Shown here piece after piece: positions 50,407 to 59,312 of a DNA stretch of 64,000 nt. Numbering within the stretch: position 1 is the first letter of the stretch; the number at the start of each line of letters is the position of its first letter. This DNA is from Streptomyces sp. YIM 121038 (GTDB lineage Bacteria > Actinomycetota > Actinomycetes > Streptomycetales > Streptomycetaceae): the NCBI RefSeq assembly GCF_006088715.1, contig NZ_CP030771.1:9112001-9176000 (forward strand), given 5' to 3'. The notes under the pieces were generated by a model. That model ran no database searches. It saw only the letters and a list, made by a program, of their open reading frames with translations, and was not told the origin of the DNA. The translations under genes and the position numbers were made by a program.

Positions 50407-51588
50407 TCAGGCCCGTGAGTCGGGGGCCGCCTCAGGGGCGGCCCCGTACGTCCGGCCCTTCCACGCGGCGCCGCGCCCCCGGTAGTGCCGCACCGCTGAG
50501 TCCACCGTCATCAGCAGGTACAGGAAGGCCGTGCCGGGCAGCGTGAGCGCGAGCCACAGCGGCTGGCGGTAGTAGCGCAGCATCGGCAGATACGTGGCCG
50601 TCATGACGAGCCAGGCGGTGCCGCCGACGGCCGCGGCGGTGGTGTCGCCCCGGGCCAGGCCCACGACCAGGCCGACGGGCGGCACCAGGTAGATCACGGC
50701 GAGCCCCACGACCGTCCCGAGGAGCACCGCCGGGTTGTGGCGCAGCTGGGCGTAGGCGCTGCGCGCCACCATCCGCCACAGGTCCGCGAGGGCCGGGTAG
50801 GGGCGCACGCTGTCGACGCGGTCGGCGAGTCCCAGCCAGATGTGCCCGCCGCTCCGCTTGACCGCCCGCGCGAGGGCCACGTCGTCGATCACCGCGTGCC
50901 GGATGGCGTCCGGCACCCCCGCCCGCGCGGCGGCGTCCGCGCGCAGCAGCACACAGCCACCGGCCGCGGCGGCGGTCCCCCCGTCCTTGCGCGCGATCCA
51001 GCGGAACGGGTACAGCTGCGCGAAGAAGTAGACGAACGCGGGGACGACCAGGCGCTCCCACACGCTGGCCACGCGGAGCCGGGCCATCTGCGACACCAGG
51101 TCGAAGCCGCCGGACTCCGCGGCGGCCACCAACTCCCGCAGGCTGTCGGGCTCATGGGCGATGTCCGCGTCGGTGAGCAGCAGGTACTCCGGCTCGCGCG
51201 CGCGGGCCAGGCCGATGCCGTGCCGCACCGCCCACAGCTTGCCCGTCCAGCCCGCGGGCGGTTCGCCCGGCGAGCCGACGGTCAGCGCAAGGCCGCCGTG
51301 CCGCTCGGACAGCTTCCGCGCGAGAGCCCCGGTGCCGTCGCTGCTGCCGTCGTCGACGAGGAACACCTCGGCCCGCCCCGGATAGTCCTGCGCGAGCAGC
51401 GACGGCAGGCTGGCGGGCAGCACCTCGGCCTCGTCCCGCGCGGGGACGACGACCGCCACCGCCGGCCATCGCGCCGGCTCGCGCCGGGGTGGCAGGCGCA
51501 GGTCCGTGCGCCAGAAGAAGCCCTGTCCGGCCAGCAGCCACAGCCACGCGGCGAGCGAGGCGACACAGATCCACGCAACGGCACTCAT
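50407..51588 (-). CDS. Glycosyltransferase family 2, HpnB-like
   Basis: A 393-residue membrane-bound GT2. An N-terminal membrane segment (VASLAAWLWLLAGQGFFW) is followed by VAVVVPARDEAEVLPASLPS, the donor-site motifs FLVDDGSSDGTG and LLTDADI, PAGWTGKLWAVRHG, and C-terminal membrane helices (LLGTVVGLAVIYLVPPVGLV). These match hopene-associated HpnB-type proteins. No hopanoid genes are visible in the window, so the substrate is uncertain. Confidence 0.82.
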   Translation of the reverse strand: MSAVAWICVASLAAWLWLLAGQGFFWRTDLRLPPRREPARWPAVAVVVPARDEAEVLPASLPSLLAQDYPGRAEVFLVDDGSSDGTGALARKLSERHGGLALTVGSPGEPPAGWTGKLWAVRHGIGLARAREPEYLLLTDADIAHEPDSLRELVAAAESGGFDLVSQMARLRVASVWERLVVPAFVYFFAQLYPFRWIARKDGGTAAAAGGCVLLRADAAARAGVPDAIRHAVIDDVALARAVKRSGGHIWLGLADRVDSVRPYPALADLWRMVARSAYAQLRHNPAVLLGTVVGLAVIYLVPPVGLVVGLARGDTTAAAVGGTAWLVMTATYLPMLRYYRQPLWLALTLPGTAFLYLLMTVDSAVRHYRGRGAAWKGRTYGAAPEAAPDSRA

Positions 51589-51646
51589 CCGCCGCAGTCT
51601 GCCCCACGGTGACCGGGTTGTACGGCCGATCGTCTAAGGTGACCGG

Positions 51647-52447
51647 GTGAAGATCGCGCTCATGGACTCCGGCATCGGACTGCTCGCCGCGGCGGCCGCG
51701 GTACGGCGCCTGGCACCCGGCGCCGATCTCGTCCTCTCCTCGGACCCCGACGGCATGCCCTGGGGCCCCCGCAGCACGGCGGACCTCACGGAGCGGTCCC
51801 TCGCGGTCGCCGCGGCCGCCGCCGCGCACCGCCCGGACGCGCTGATCGTGGCCTGCAACACCGCGACCGTGCACACGCTGCCCGCCCTGCGCGCCCGCTT
51901 CGAGCCGGAGCTGCCGGTCATCGGCACCGTCCCGGCGATCAAGCCCGCCGCGGCCGGGGGCGGACCGATCGCCATCTGGGCCACCCCCGCCACCACCGGC
52001 AGCCCCTACCAGCGCGGCCTCATCGAGGAGTTCGCCGACGGCGTCGACGTCACCGAGGTGCCCTGCCCCGGTCTCGCCGACGCCGTGCAGTGGGCCGACG
52101 AGGACGCCATCGACCGCACGATCGCGGCGGCCGCCGCCCTCACACCGCCCGAGGTAAGGGCCGTCGTCCTGGGCTGCACCCATTACGAACTGGTCGCGGA
52201 GCGCATCCGCGCCGCCGTCCAGCGGGCGGACCGGGCGCCGCTGGTCCTGCACGGCTCGGCCGGCGCGGTCGCCGCCCAGACGCTGCGCCGCATCGGCGAG
52301 GTGCCCGGCGCGCGCCCGGCGCCCGGGAACGGCCACGGCGGCGTCCGCGTGCTCCTCAGCGGGCGCGAGGCCGCGCTGCCGCCCGCCGCCCTGACGTACG
52401 CCGAGGGGCGCCTCCTGGCGTCGGCGAGCCCGGCCCTGAAGGGCTGA
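51647..52447 (+). CDS. Aspartate/glutamate racemase family protein
   Basis: Protein of 266 residues. MDSGIG near the start and two cysteine motifs, VACNTATVHT (C70) and VLGCTHYEL (C177), define the two-base racemase mechanism of the MurI type. The D-glutamate route for peptidoglycan is the known role; the sequence is Ala-rich and divergent, so it may be a paralogue rather than the housekeeping MurI. Confidence 0.82.
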   Translation: MKIALMDSGIGLLAAAAAVRRLAPGADLVLSSDPDGMPWGPRSTADLTERSLAVAAAAAAHRPDALIVACNTATVHTLPALRARFEPELPVIGTVPAIKPAAAGGGPIAIWATPATTGSPYQRGLIEEFADGVDVTEVPCPGLADAVQWADEDAIDRTIAAAAALTPPEVRAVVLGCTHYELVAERIRAAVQRADRAPLVLHGSAGAVAAQTLRRIGEVPGARPAPGNGHGGVRVLLSGREAALPPAALTYAEGRLLASASPALKG

Positions 52448-52648
52448 GACCGCCGCCCGGCCCGGGGCGGTGGCCGGAAGGGCGCCCGTCCTGGCCGACG
52501 GCTGCCCCTCCCGTGCGGCCCAGCGAGCGGAACGCGCCGTTGAGGGCGCCCCTCACCCGGGGAAACCTGGTGTTCGGGGTGTCCGGCCGGAGAGGTAACC
52601 CTTCGCGACGCGGTGCCGTCGACGCGGATCGTGAGTAACCTCGACTCC

Positions 52649-53203
52649 ATGACGGACCATGCCCACGGCGAGCGGGCTGCCGCCGAGGATCAGCCCGAGA
52701 TCTGGACCGGACGCGCGTCGAACCGCGTCCAGTGGCTGCTGGCCTGCGCCGGCGCCGCCTGCCTCGCGCTGGGCATCGACCTGGCCGTGGAGACGCTGTG
52801 GCCCTCGGGCGTCCTGCCGCTGGTCATGGCCATCGTCGGCTGCATCGCGGTCGGTCTGCTGATGCTCTTCGGCACGCTGGCGTTCGTCCACGTCGCGGTG
52901 AAGGTCGACAAGGAGTGCATGGAAGTGCGCTGCGGCCACATCGGCGTACCGCGCCGCCGCATCCCGCTCTCGCACGTCGTCGGCGCCGACTTCGCGCCCG
53001 CCGTCACCCCGCGGCACTGGGGCGGCTGGGGCTACCGCTGGCGGCCGGAGCAGGGCACCGCCGTCATCGTGCGGCGCGGCGAGGGCGTCGTGCTGCGACT
53101 CGGCGACGGCCACAAGTTCACGGTCACCGTGGACAACGCCGAGAGCGCGGTCCGTGTCATCCGCGACCACCTGCGGCCGACCCGCCCCACGCCGACGGTC
53201 TGA
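52649..53203 (+). CDS. Membrane protein with PH-like C-terminal domain
   Basis: A 184-residue protein with two membrane helices (LLACAGAACLALGIDLAVE; LPLVMAIVGCIAVGLLMLFG) and a small cytoplasmic domain (VDKECMEVRCGHIGVPRRRI ... GWGYRWRPEQGTAVIVRRGE). The W-G-W/Y-R pattern occurs in conserved Streptomyces membrane proteins. Function unknown. Confidence 0.6.
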   Translation: MTDHAHGERAAAEDQPEIWTGRASNRVQWLLACAGAACLALGIDLAVETLWPSGVLPLVMAIVGCIAVGLLMLFGTLAFVHVAVKVDKECMEVRCGHIGVPRRRIPLSHVVGADFAPAVTPRHWGGWGYRWRPEQGTAVIVRRGEGVVLRLGDGHKFTVTVDNAESAVRVIRDHLRPTRPTPTV

Positions 53204-53215
53204 CCGGCGCGTCCC

Positions 53216-54328
53216 TCAGGGAAGGCGGTCCGTCTCCCCGCTCCCGGTCTCCCGGCCCTCCGGCAGCGGCCGTGCCGTCGCGATGCCCGCGAGCAGGCCC
53301 GCGCCCGCCGTCACGGACGTCACGCTCAGCGCGTTGCCCAGCGTGGCCACCGCCGCGACGGCGGTCAGGGCCGCGCCCGCCGTCAGGACGACCGCGGTGG
53401 AGCGGGGCGAGCGCCACAGCGCGAACAGGACCCAGCCGAAGGCCGCCGTGAGCAGCACGACGCCGGTGAAGCCCTGCTCAGCGGCCTGCTGGAGCAGCGC
53501 AGAGTGCGGCTTGTCGTCCGGGAGCAGGCCCTCCGTCACGGTCGGTGACGCGTCCCCGAACCGCCCCGGGCCCACCCCGAACGCCGGATGCGCGCCCGCC
53601 AGATCCCCGGCGTCCCGCCACAGGCCCACCCGGTGCGGGCCCAGCTGGCCCTCCAGCGATGCGGTCAGGCCGCGGGGCAGCACCTCCTCGGCGACGGCCC
53701 AGGACGCCCCGGCCACCAGCACGGCGGCGAGGGCGAATCCCGCGAGGCCGGGGGCCCTGCGGGTCAGGGCCCCCGCGAGCGAGCACAGCAGGATCCCGGC
53801 GCAGGCGAGGAAACCCGCGGTGGAGCCGAGCAGCGCCGCACAGCACACGACACCGACGGCGGCCAGGCGCAGGCACAGCCGGAGCGCGGGGCCGCGCGCC
53901 GCCCAGGCCGCACAGCAGACCGCGCCCGCCGACAGGCTCAGGAGCGCGGCGGTGGCGCCGATGGGGCCGAGCGGTGCGGAGCTGGCGGGTCCGGGCGTGA
54001 CGTGCGGGGCCGCGGCGGCGAGGCAGACCCCCGCGAGCGCCCCGGCGCACGGGGCCGCCACCGGTAGGAGGGCTCCGGCGATGCGCCCGCCCGCGTACCC
54101 GGCGGCGACCGCGAGGATCGCGAGCAGCACGCCGTCCGGCCGTCCGCCGCCGACCCCCGAAGCGATCAGCGCCCAGGCCGCGCACGCCGCGAGGATCGCG
54201 AGACCGCTCGCGTCGGCCACCCCGTGCCGCTCCCCGGTCCGCTCGGCCGTCACCGCCCCCGTCGACCCCAACCCGCCCCCCGAATGTCCGCGGGCCCCCG
54301 ACGGCGTGGCAGCGTGTTCCGGCCGCAC
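53216..54328 (-). CDS. O-antigen ligase-like membrane protein
   Basis: Protein of 370 residues with about ten membrane helices. The key loop GVGPGRFGDASPTVTEGLLP followed by KPHSALLQQAAEQGF matches the Wzy_C/WaaL consensus (G-x-G-x-G-x-F, then H-N-x-x-L-x-x-x-x-E-x-G), though H-S replaces H-N. Such enzymes join or polymerise glycans on a lipid carrier. The N-terminal 35 residues are non-homologous; an internal start is possible. Confidence 0.68.
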   Translation of the reverse strand: MRPEHAATPSGARGHSGGGLGSTGAVTAERTGERHGVADASGLAILAACAAWALIASGVGGGRPDGVLLAILAVAAGYAGGRIAGALLPVAAPCAGALAGVCLAAAAPHVTPGPASSAPLGPIGATAALLSLSAGAVCCAAWAARGPALRLCLRLAAVGVVCCAALLGSTAGFLACAGILLCSLAGALTRRAPGLAGFALAAVLVAGASWAVAEEVLPRGLTASLEGQLGPHRVGLWRDAGDLAGAHPAFGVGPGRFGDASPTVTEGLLPDDKPHSALLQQAAEQGFTGVVLLTAAFGWVLFALWRSPRSTAVVLTAGAALTAVAAVATLGNALSVTSVTAGAGLLAGIATARPLPEGRETGSGETDRLP

Positions 54329-54486
54329 GTCAGGGACTGCGGCACACCGTAGCGGCTGACGGCGTCGGTTGTGGATGTCTTGCGCAGAAACGATCTAGCA
54401 AATGTGTGGACGGGGCACCTGGGACACCCGTGCGCGGGGGCCGACCGCGCTGTCCGCGCCCAGGTGGCGGGCCGTAGACTCCCCGA

Positions 54487-56079
54487 GTGACCGCCACCAC
54501 CGCTCCCACCGAGACGTCGGAGCAGACCGAACCGCAGCCCGGACCGGAAACCCGCGCGGAGCGGGTACGGCGACGGCTGCTTCCGGCCGTCGCCGCGGTG
54601 CTCTCCGGCGTCCTGCTCTACCTCAGCTTCGCGCCGCGTGAGCTGTGGTGGCTCGCGCCCTTCGCGTTCGCGCTGCTCGGCTTCGTCCTGCACGGCCACG
54701 GGGCCCGCTCCGGCTTCCGCCTCGGCCTGCTGATGGGGCTCGGCTACTTCGTGCCGCTCCTGTCGTGGACGGGTGTCGACGTGGGGCCGCTGCCGTGGCT
54801 CGCCCTGGCCGTCGCCGAAGCGCTGTTCATCGGCCTCGCGGGCCTGGGCATCGCCCTGGTGTCCCGCCTTCCGGTGTGGCCGGTGTGGGCCTGTGGGGTG
54901 TGGCTCCTGCTGGAGGCGGCGCGCTCGCGCTTCCCCTTCGAGGGCTTCCCGTGGGGCAAGGTCGCCTTCGGCCAGCCCACCGGTCTCTTCCTGCCCCTCG
55001 CCGCGCTCGGCGGGACACCGCTGCTGGGCTTCGCCGTGGTCCTCAGCGGCTTCGGGCTCGCCGACGTCGTGCGCCGCCTGAGGGCCGCGCCCCGTACCCG
55101 GGACCGCGCCGTGCTGACCGCGGCCGCGCTCACCGTCGCGCCGGTGGCAGCCGGGGCGGCCGCGCTGCCGCTGGTGTCCACCGCGGCGGAGCACGGCACC
55201 GCCACGGTCGCCGTCGTCCAGGGCAACGTGCCGCGCATGGGCCTGGACTTCAACGCCCAGCGCCGGGCCGTGCTCGACCACCACGTCCGGGAGACGCTGC
55301 GCCTGGCCGCGAAGGTCAGGGCGGGCAAGGCCGAGCAGCCCGACCTGGTCCTGTGGCCGGAGAACTCCTCCGACATCGACCCGTTCGTCAACGCCGACGC
55401 CTACGCGGAGATCGACAAGGCGGCGAAGGCCATCGGCGCCCCCGTCTCCGTGGGCGCGGTCGTCGGGGCGAAGGACGGCAAGCCCCGCAACCGGCAGATC
55501 CTGTGGGACCCGAAGACGGGCCCCGGCGCCTCGTACGACAAGCGGCACCTCCAGCCGTTCGGCGAGTACATGCCCTACCGGAGCTTCTTCCGGATCTTCA
55601 GCTCCGACGTCGACCGCGCCGGTGTCTTCCAGCCCGGTACGAAGCCGGTCGTGTTCGACATGGCGGGCACCGAGGTCGGGCCCGTGACCTGCTACGAGGC
55701 GGCGTTCGACGACGTGGTGCGGGACCAGGTGCGCCAGGGCGCGCAGATCCTGTCCGTGCCGAGCAACAACGCGACGTTCGAGCGCAGTCAGATGACGTAC
55801 CAGCAGCTGGCCATCGACCGGGTGCGGGCCGTCGAGCACGGACGGGCCGTGATGGTGCCGGTGACCAGCGGGGTGAGCGCCGTGATCCGCCCGGACGGGA
55901 CGGTCGCCCAGCGCACCGGGATGTTCACCGCGGAGTCGCTCGTCGCGGAGGTGCCCAAGCGCAGCTCGCTGACGCCCGCGACGCGGCTCGGGGTCTGGCC
56001 GGAGGTGTTTCTGGCCGGTCTGGGAGTGGCCGGAATCGGCTGGGTCATCGCGCGCAGGCGGACGGGCACCGGCGGTTAG
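54487..56079 (+). CDS. lnt: Apolipoprotein N-acyltransferase
   Basis: A 530-residue enzyme with N-terminal membrane helices (about 28-225) and a periplasmic-side nitrilase domain. Catalytic triad E292 (VLWPENSSD), K352 (YDKRHLQPFGEYMP) and C402 (GPVTCYEAAFDD). It adds the third acyl chain to diacyl-cysteine of lipoproteins at the outer face of the membrane. Streptomyces genomes commonly carry two Lnt homologues. GTG start; RBS weak. Ends 10 bases before the Nudix gene. Confidence 0.92.
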   Translation: MTATTAPTETSEQTEPQPGPETRAERVRRRLLPAVAAVLSGVLLYLSFAPRELWWLAPFAFALLGFVLHGHGARSGFRLGLLMGLGYFVPLLSWTGVDVGPLPWLALAVAEALFIGLAGLGIALVSRLPVWPVWACGVWLLLEAARSRFPFEGFPWGKVAFGQPTGLFLPLAALGGTPLLGFAVVLSGFGLADVVRRLRAAPRTRDRAVLTAAALTVAPVAAGAAALPLVSTAAEHGTATVAVVQGNVPRMGLDFNAQRRAVLDHHVRETLRLAAKVRAGKAEQPDLVLWPENSSDIDPFVNADAYAEIDKAAKAIGAPVSVGAVVGAKDGKPRNRQILWDPKTGPGASYDKRHLQPFGEYMPYRSFFRIFSSDVDRAGVFQPGTKPVVFDMAGTEVGPVTCYEAAFDDVVRDQVRQGAQILSVPSNNATFERSQMTYQQLAIDRVRAVEHGRAVMVPVTSGVSAVIRPDGTVAQRTGMFTAESLVAEVPKRSSLTPATRLGVWPEVFLAGLGVAGIGWVIARRRTGTGG

Positions 56080-56089
56080 GCTGCTGATC

Positions 56090-56560
56090 ATGGCTACTCC
56101 AGACTTCATCAAGACCCTGCGCGCCGACGTGGGCCACCAGTTGCTGTGGCTCCCGGGAGTGACCGCGATCGTCTTCGACGACGAGGGCCGGGTGCTGCTC
56201 GGACGGCGCGCCGACAACGGCAAGTGGTCGGTGATCGGCGGCATCCCGGAGCCGGGGGAGCAGCCCGCCGAGTGCGCCGAGCGGGAGGTCTTCGAGGAGA
56301 CGGCCGTGCGCTGCGTGGCCGAGCGGGTGGTCCTCGTGGAGACCCTGGAGCCCGTCACCTACCCCAACGGCGACGTCTGCCAGTTCATGGACATCACCGT
56401 CCGCTGCCGGGCCGTGGGCGGCGAGCCCCGCGTCAACGACGACGAGTCCCTCGAAGTCGCCTGGTTCGCCCTGGACCGGCTTCCCGAGCTGCACGAGACC
56501 GGTCTGTTCCGCATCAAGCAGGCCATGGCGGACGGGCCCACCTGGTTCGCCCGCGGCTGA
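56090..56560 (+). CDS. Nudix hydrolase
   Basis: Protein of 156 residues with the Nudix box GGIPEPGEQPAECAEREVFE followed by ETAV (G-x5-E-x7-R-E-x2-E-E). WLPGVTAIVFDDEGRVLLGR precedes it. It hydrolyses a nucleoside diphosphate derivative; the substrate is not evident. Probably co-transcribed with lnt. Confidence 0.92.
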   Translation: MATPDFIKTLRADVGHQLLWLPGVTAIVFDDEGRVLLGRRADNGKWSVIGGIPEPGEQPAECAEREVFEETAVRCVAERVVLVETLEPVTYPNGDVCQFMDITVRCRAVGGEPRVNDDESLEVAWFALDRLPELHETGLFRIKQAMADGPTWFARG

Positions 56561-56624
56561 GCCGCGGCCGCACGCCCCGTGGTGACCGCCCCGGACAGCG
56601 TGTAGCCTGCACGGACATTGACGG

Positions 56625-57392
56625 ATGCTCTCCGCGCGGCGCCCTCGCGGCGTCGCCGAACCACTGAGGCAGGGACGGGAGTTGGGCCGGAAGAGCTATG
56701 GCGTCGTGCTGCGGGGGCTCGCCTGCGCGCTCCTCGCCTGGCAGGTCTGGCTCGTGTGGCACCTGAGCACGTACGACGCCACGAGCGCCGGGTGGTCCTG
56801 CTACGACGACGTGGGCTGCGGCAGCGACCAGCTGGTGGCCATGGCGCCGGAGCTCGGCATCGGCGCGGACGTGCTGCTCGGCTTCGTCGCCGCCCGGTTC
56901 CTGCACCGCGCGACGGTGGGCGCGGTGATCGCGCTCAGCGCGCTCGCCGCCGCCGTGGGCTGGTACGACGCGCTGGCCGACGGCCGCGTCGCCTACGGCA
57001 CGGTCACCGACTACATGCTGCTCGCGCCGGTCGGACGGCACTCCGTCGCGGCCTGGCTGACGTTCCTGTGGTCGGTGGCGGCCGTGGGCGGGCTCCTCGC
57101 GGTGTGGGGCGCCGCCGTGAGCCTGCGCAGGACCGCCGCACTGCGCCGGGTGCGGGCCGGGTTCGCCACGGCCGAGGCCCGGCTCGAGGGCTGGCGGCCG
57201 GTGCGCGGCAGGCGCGGCGAGGTCACCGTCGTCTTCCACGACCGGCAGGGCGCGCGGCACGCCGTACCGGTGGTCGTGGACCGCGTGGCCCTCGACCGGC
57301 CCGTCCTCGCGGTGTACGACACCGAGCGCCCGGCCGACCCCGAGCGCACCCGGGTCGCCGTCCCCCGGCAGCGGCTGCTCCGCTCCTCCTGA
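56625..57392 (+). CDS. Membrane protein of unknown function
   Basis: Up to 255 residues. ATG at 56625 and TTG at 56682 are both possible; from the latter the product begins GRKSYGVVLRGLACALLAWQ, the conserved start. Four membrane helices, a cysteine pair (GWSCYDDVGCGSD) in the first outer loop that may form a disulphide, and a cytoplasmic C-terminus (VTVVFHDRQGARHAVPVVVD). Start uncertain. Confidence 0.6.
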   Translation: MLSARRPRGVAEPLRQGRELGRKSYGVVLRGLACALLAWQVWLVWHLSTYDATSAGWSCYDDVGCGSDQLVAMAPELGIGADVLLGFVAARFLHRATVGAVIALSALAAAVGWYDALADGRVAYGTVTDYMLLAPVGRHSVAAWLTFLWSVAAVGGLLAVWGAAVSLRRTAALRRVRAGFATAEARLEGWRPVRGRRGEVTVVFHDRQGARHAVPVVVDRVALDRPVLAVYDTERPADPERTRVAVPRQRLLRSS

Positions 57393-57482
57393 AGCGGGCG
57401 GCGCCGCGACGGCCGGCCGCCCCGCGCCGGGGCAGCGGCCGGGTCCGCGCCGCCGCGCGCGGCCCAGTAGCCTGAGGGCACG

Positions 57483-58640
57483 ATGAACCGTTTGAGCACG
57501 TCATGGGGCGCGTACGACCTCACACGCTTCCCGGAGGACCCCCGCGACCAGCTGCGGGCCTGGTCCGCCGCGGACGCCTATCTGCTGCGCCACCTGGCGG
57601 GAGAGGACGGCGGCGCGCCGGTCGCCCTCGACGGCACCGTGGCCGTGATCGGCGACCGCTGGGGCGCGCTGACCACGGTGCTCGCCGCGCACCGGCCCGT
57701 CCAGATCACCGACTCCTTCCTCGGCAGGCAGGCGACCCTCGCCAACCTGGAGCGGGCCGGGCACGCGCCGGACCCGGCCCGGCTGCTCACGACGCGGGAC
57801 GCGCCGCCGGAGCGGGTGGACGTGCTCCTGGTCCGGGTGCCCAAGAGCCTCGCGCTCCTGGAGGACCAGCTGCACCGGATCGCCCCTTCCCTGCACGCGG
57901 GCACCGTCGTCGTCGGCACCGGCATGGTCACCGAGATCCACACCTCGACCCTCGACCTCTTCGAGCGGATCATCGGCCCGACCCGCACCTCGCTGGCCCG
58001 GCAGAAGGCCCGGCTGATCCACACCACGCCGGACCCGGAGCGGGTCCACGAGAGCGGTCCCTGGCCGCGCCGGTACGTCCTGCCCGCCGACTCCGGGGCG
58101 GGCGCGGGCCTGACCGCCGTCAACCACGCGGGCATCTTCTGCGCCGAGCGCCTGGACATCGGCACCCGGTTCTTCCTCCAGCACCTGCCCGCGAGCCGCG
58201 CCGACGCCCACATCGTGGACCTGGGCTGCGGCAACGGCGTGCTCGGCACGGCCGCGGCGGTCGCCAACCCCGGGGCCCGGGTCACGTTCGTGGACGAGTC
58301 GTACCAGGCCGTCGCCTCGGCCGAGGCCACGTTCCGGGCCAACTCGGCCGCCGCGCAGGCGGAGTTCCTGGCCGGGGACGCGCTGACGGCGATGCCCGCC
58401 GCGTCCGTGGACCTCGTCCTGAACAACCCGCCCTTCCACAGCCACCAGGCCACGACCGACGCGACGGCCCAGCGCATGTTCCGCGGTGCCCGCGCCGCGC
58501 TGCGGCCCGGCGGTGAGCTGTGGGTCGTCGGCAACCGCCACCTCGGCTACCACGTACGGCTCAAGCGCCTCTTCGGCAACGTCGAAGTCGCCGCCAGCAA
58601 CCGCAAGTTCGTGATCCTGCGGGCGGTCCTGCGCCCATGA
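57483..58640 (+). CDS. RlmG/RsmC-like rRNA methyltransferase
   Basis: A 385-residue protein of two Rossmann halves. The C-terminal SAM domain has IVDLGCGNGVLGTAAAVANP (about 242-261), VTFVDES and the catalytic NPPFHSH motif of N2-guanine rRNA methyltransferases. RlmG methylates 23S G1835 and RsmC 16S G1207; the family length (375-380) fits RlmG. Its stop overlaps the AlkB-like start by 4 bases, so the two are coupled. Confidence 0.85.
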   Translation: MNRLSTSWGAYDLTRFPEDPRDQLRAWSAADAYLLRHLAGEDGGAPVALDGTVAVIGDRWGALTTVLAAHRPVQITDSFLGRQATLANLERAGHAPDPARLLTTRDAPPERVDVLLVRVPKSLALLEDQLHRIAPSLHAGTVVVGTGMVTEIHTSTLDLFERIIGPTRTSLARQKARLIHTTPDPERVHESGPWPRRYVLPADSGAGAGLTAVNHAGIFCAERLDIGTRFFLQHLPASRADAHIVDLGCGNGVLGTAAAVANPGARVTFVDESYQAVASAEATFRANSAAAQAEFLAGDALTAMPAASVDLVLNNPPFHSHQATTDATAQRMFRGARAALRPGGELWVVGNRHLGYHVRLKRLFGNVEVAASNRKFVILRAVLRP

Positions 58641-59299
58641 CCGACGAGCTGTTCCCGCGCGAGCGCGGCGAGGTGGCCCCGGGTGCCGTGCACGTGCCCG
58701 GCTGGCTCGGCCCCGACCGGCAGCGGGAGCTCCTCGCCGCCTGCCGGGCCTGGGCGCGCCCGCCCGCGGGCCTGCGCACCGTCCACCTGCCGGGCGGCGG
58801 CACGATGACCGCCCGGCAGCTGTGCCTCGGCTGGCACTGGTATCCGTACGGCTACGCGCGCACCGTCGTCGACGGCGACGGCGCGCCGGTGAAGCCGATG
58901 CCCGCCTGGCTCGCGGAGCTGGGGCGCGCCGCGGTGCGGGACGCGTACGGGGACGGCGGCGCGGACGGTGACGCCCCGCCCGCGTACGACATCGCGCTCG
59001 TCAACCACTACGACGCCGACGCCCGCATGGGCATGCACCGCGACAGCGACGAGAAGTCCGACGCCCCGGTGGTGTCGCTGAGCCTCGGGGACGCCTGCGT
59101 CTTCCGGTTCGGCAACACCGAGACGCGCGCGCGGCCGTACACGGACGTCGAGCTGCGCAGCGGTGACCTGATGGTGTTCGGCGGCCCGTCCCGCCTCGCG
59201 TACCACGGCGTGCCGAAGATCCACGCCGGTACGGCGCCGCCGGGCCTTGGCCTGACGGGGCGGCTGAACGTCACGCTGCGGGTGAGCGGGCTCGGCTGA
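58637..59299 (+). CDS. alkB: AlkB-like 2OG-Fe(II) dioxygenase
   Basis: Protein of 220 residues. Iron ligands H134-x-D136 (MGMHRDSDE) and H190 (LAYHGVPK); 2-oxoglutarate and fold motif RLNVTLR (209-215). The YDIALVNHYDADARMG strand is typical of AlkB. It removes alkyl groups from DNA or RNA bases by oxidation. Starts in an ATGA overlap with the rRNA methyltransferase gene. Confidence 0.9.
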   Translation: MTDELFPRERGEVAPGAVHVPGWLGPDRQRELLAACRAWARPPAGLRTVHLPGGGTMTARQLCLGWHWYPYGYARTVVDGDGAPVKPMPAWLAELGRAAVRDAYGDGGADGDAPPAYDIALVNHYDADARMGMHRDSDEKSDAPVVSLSLGDACVFRFGNTETRARPYTDVELRSGDLMVFGGPSRLAYHGVPKIHAGTAPPGLGLTGRLNVTLRVSGLG

Positions 59300-59312
59300 G
59301 GCACCGCCCCGG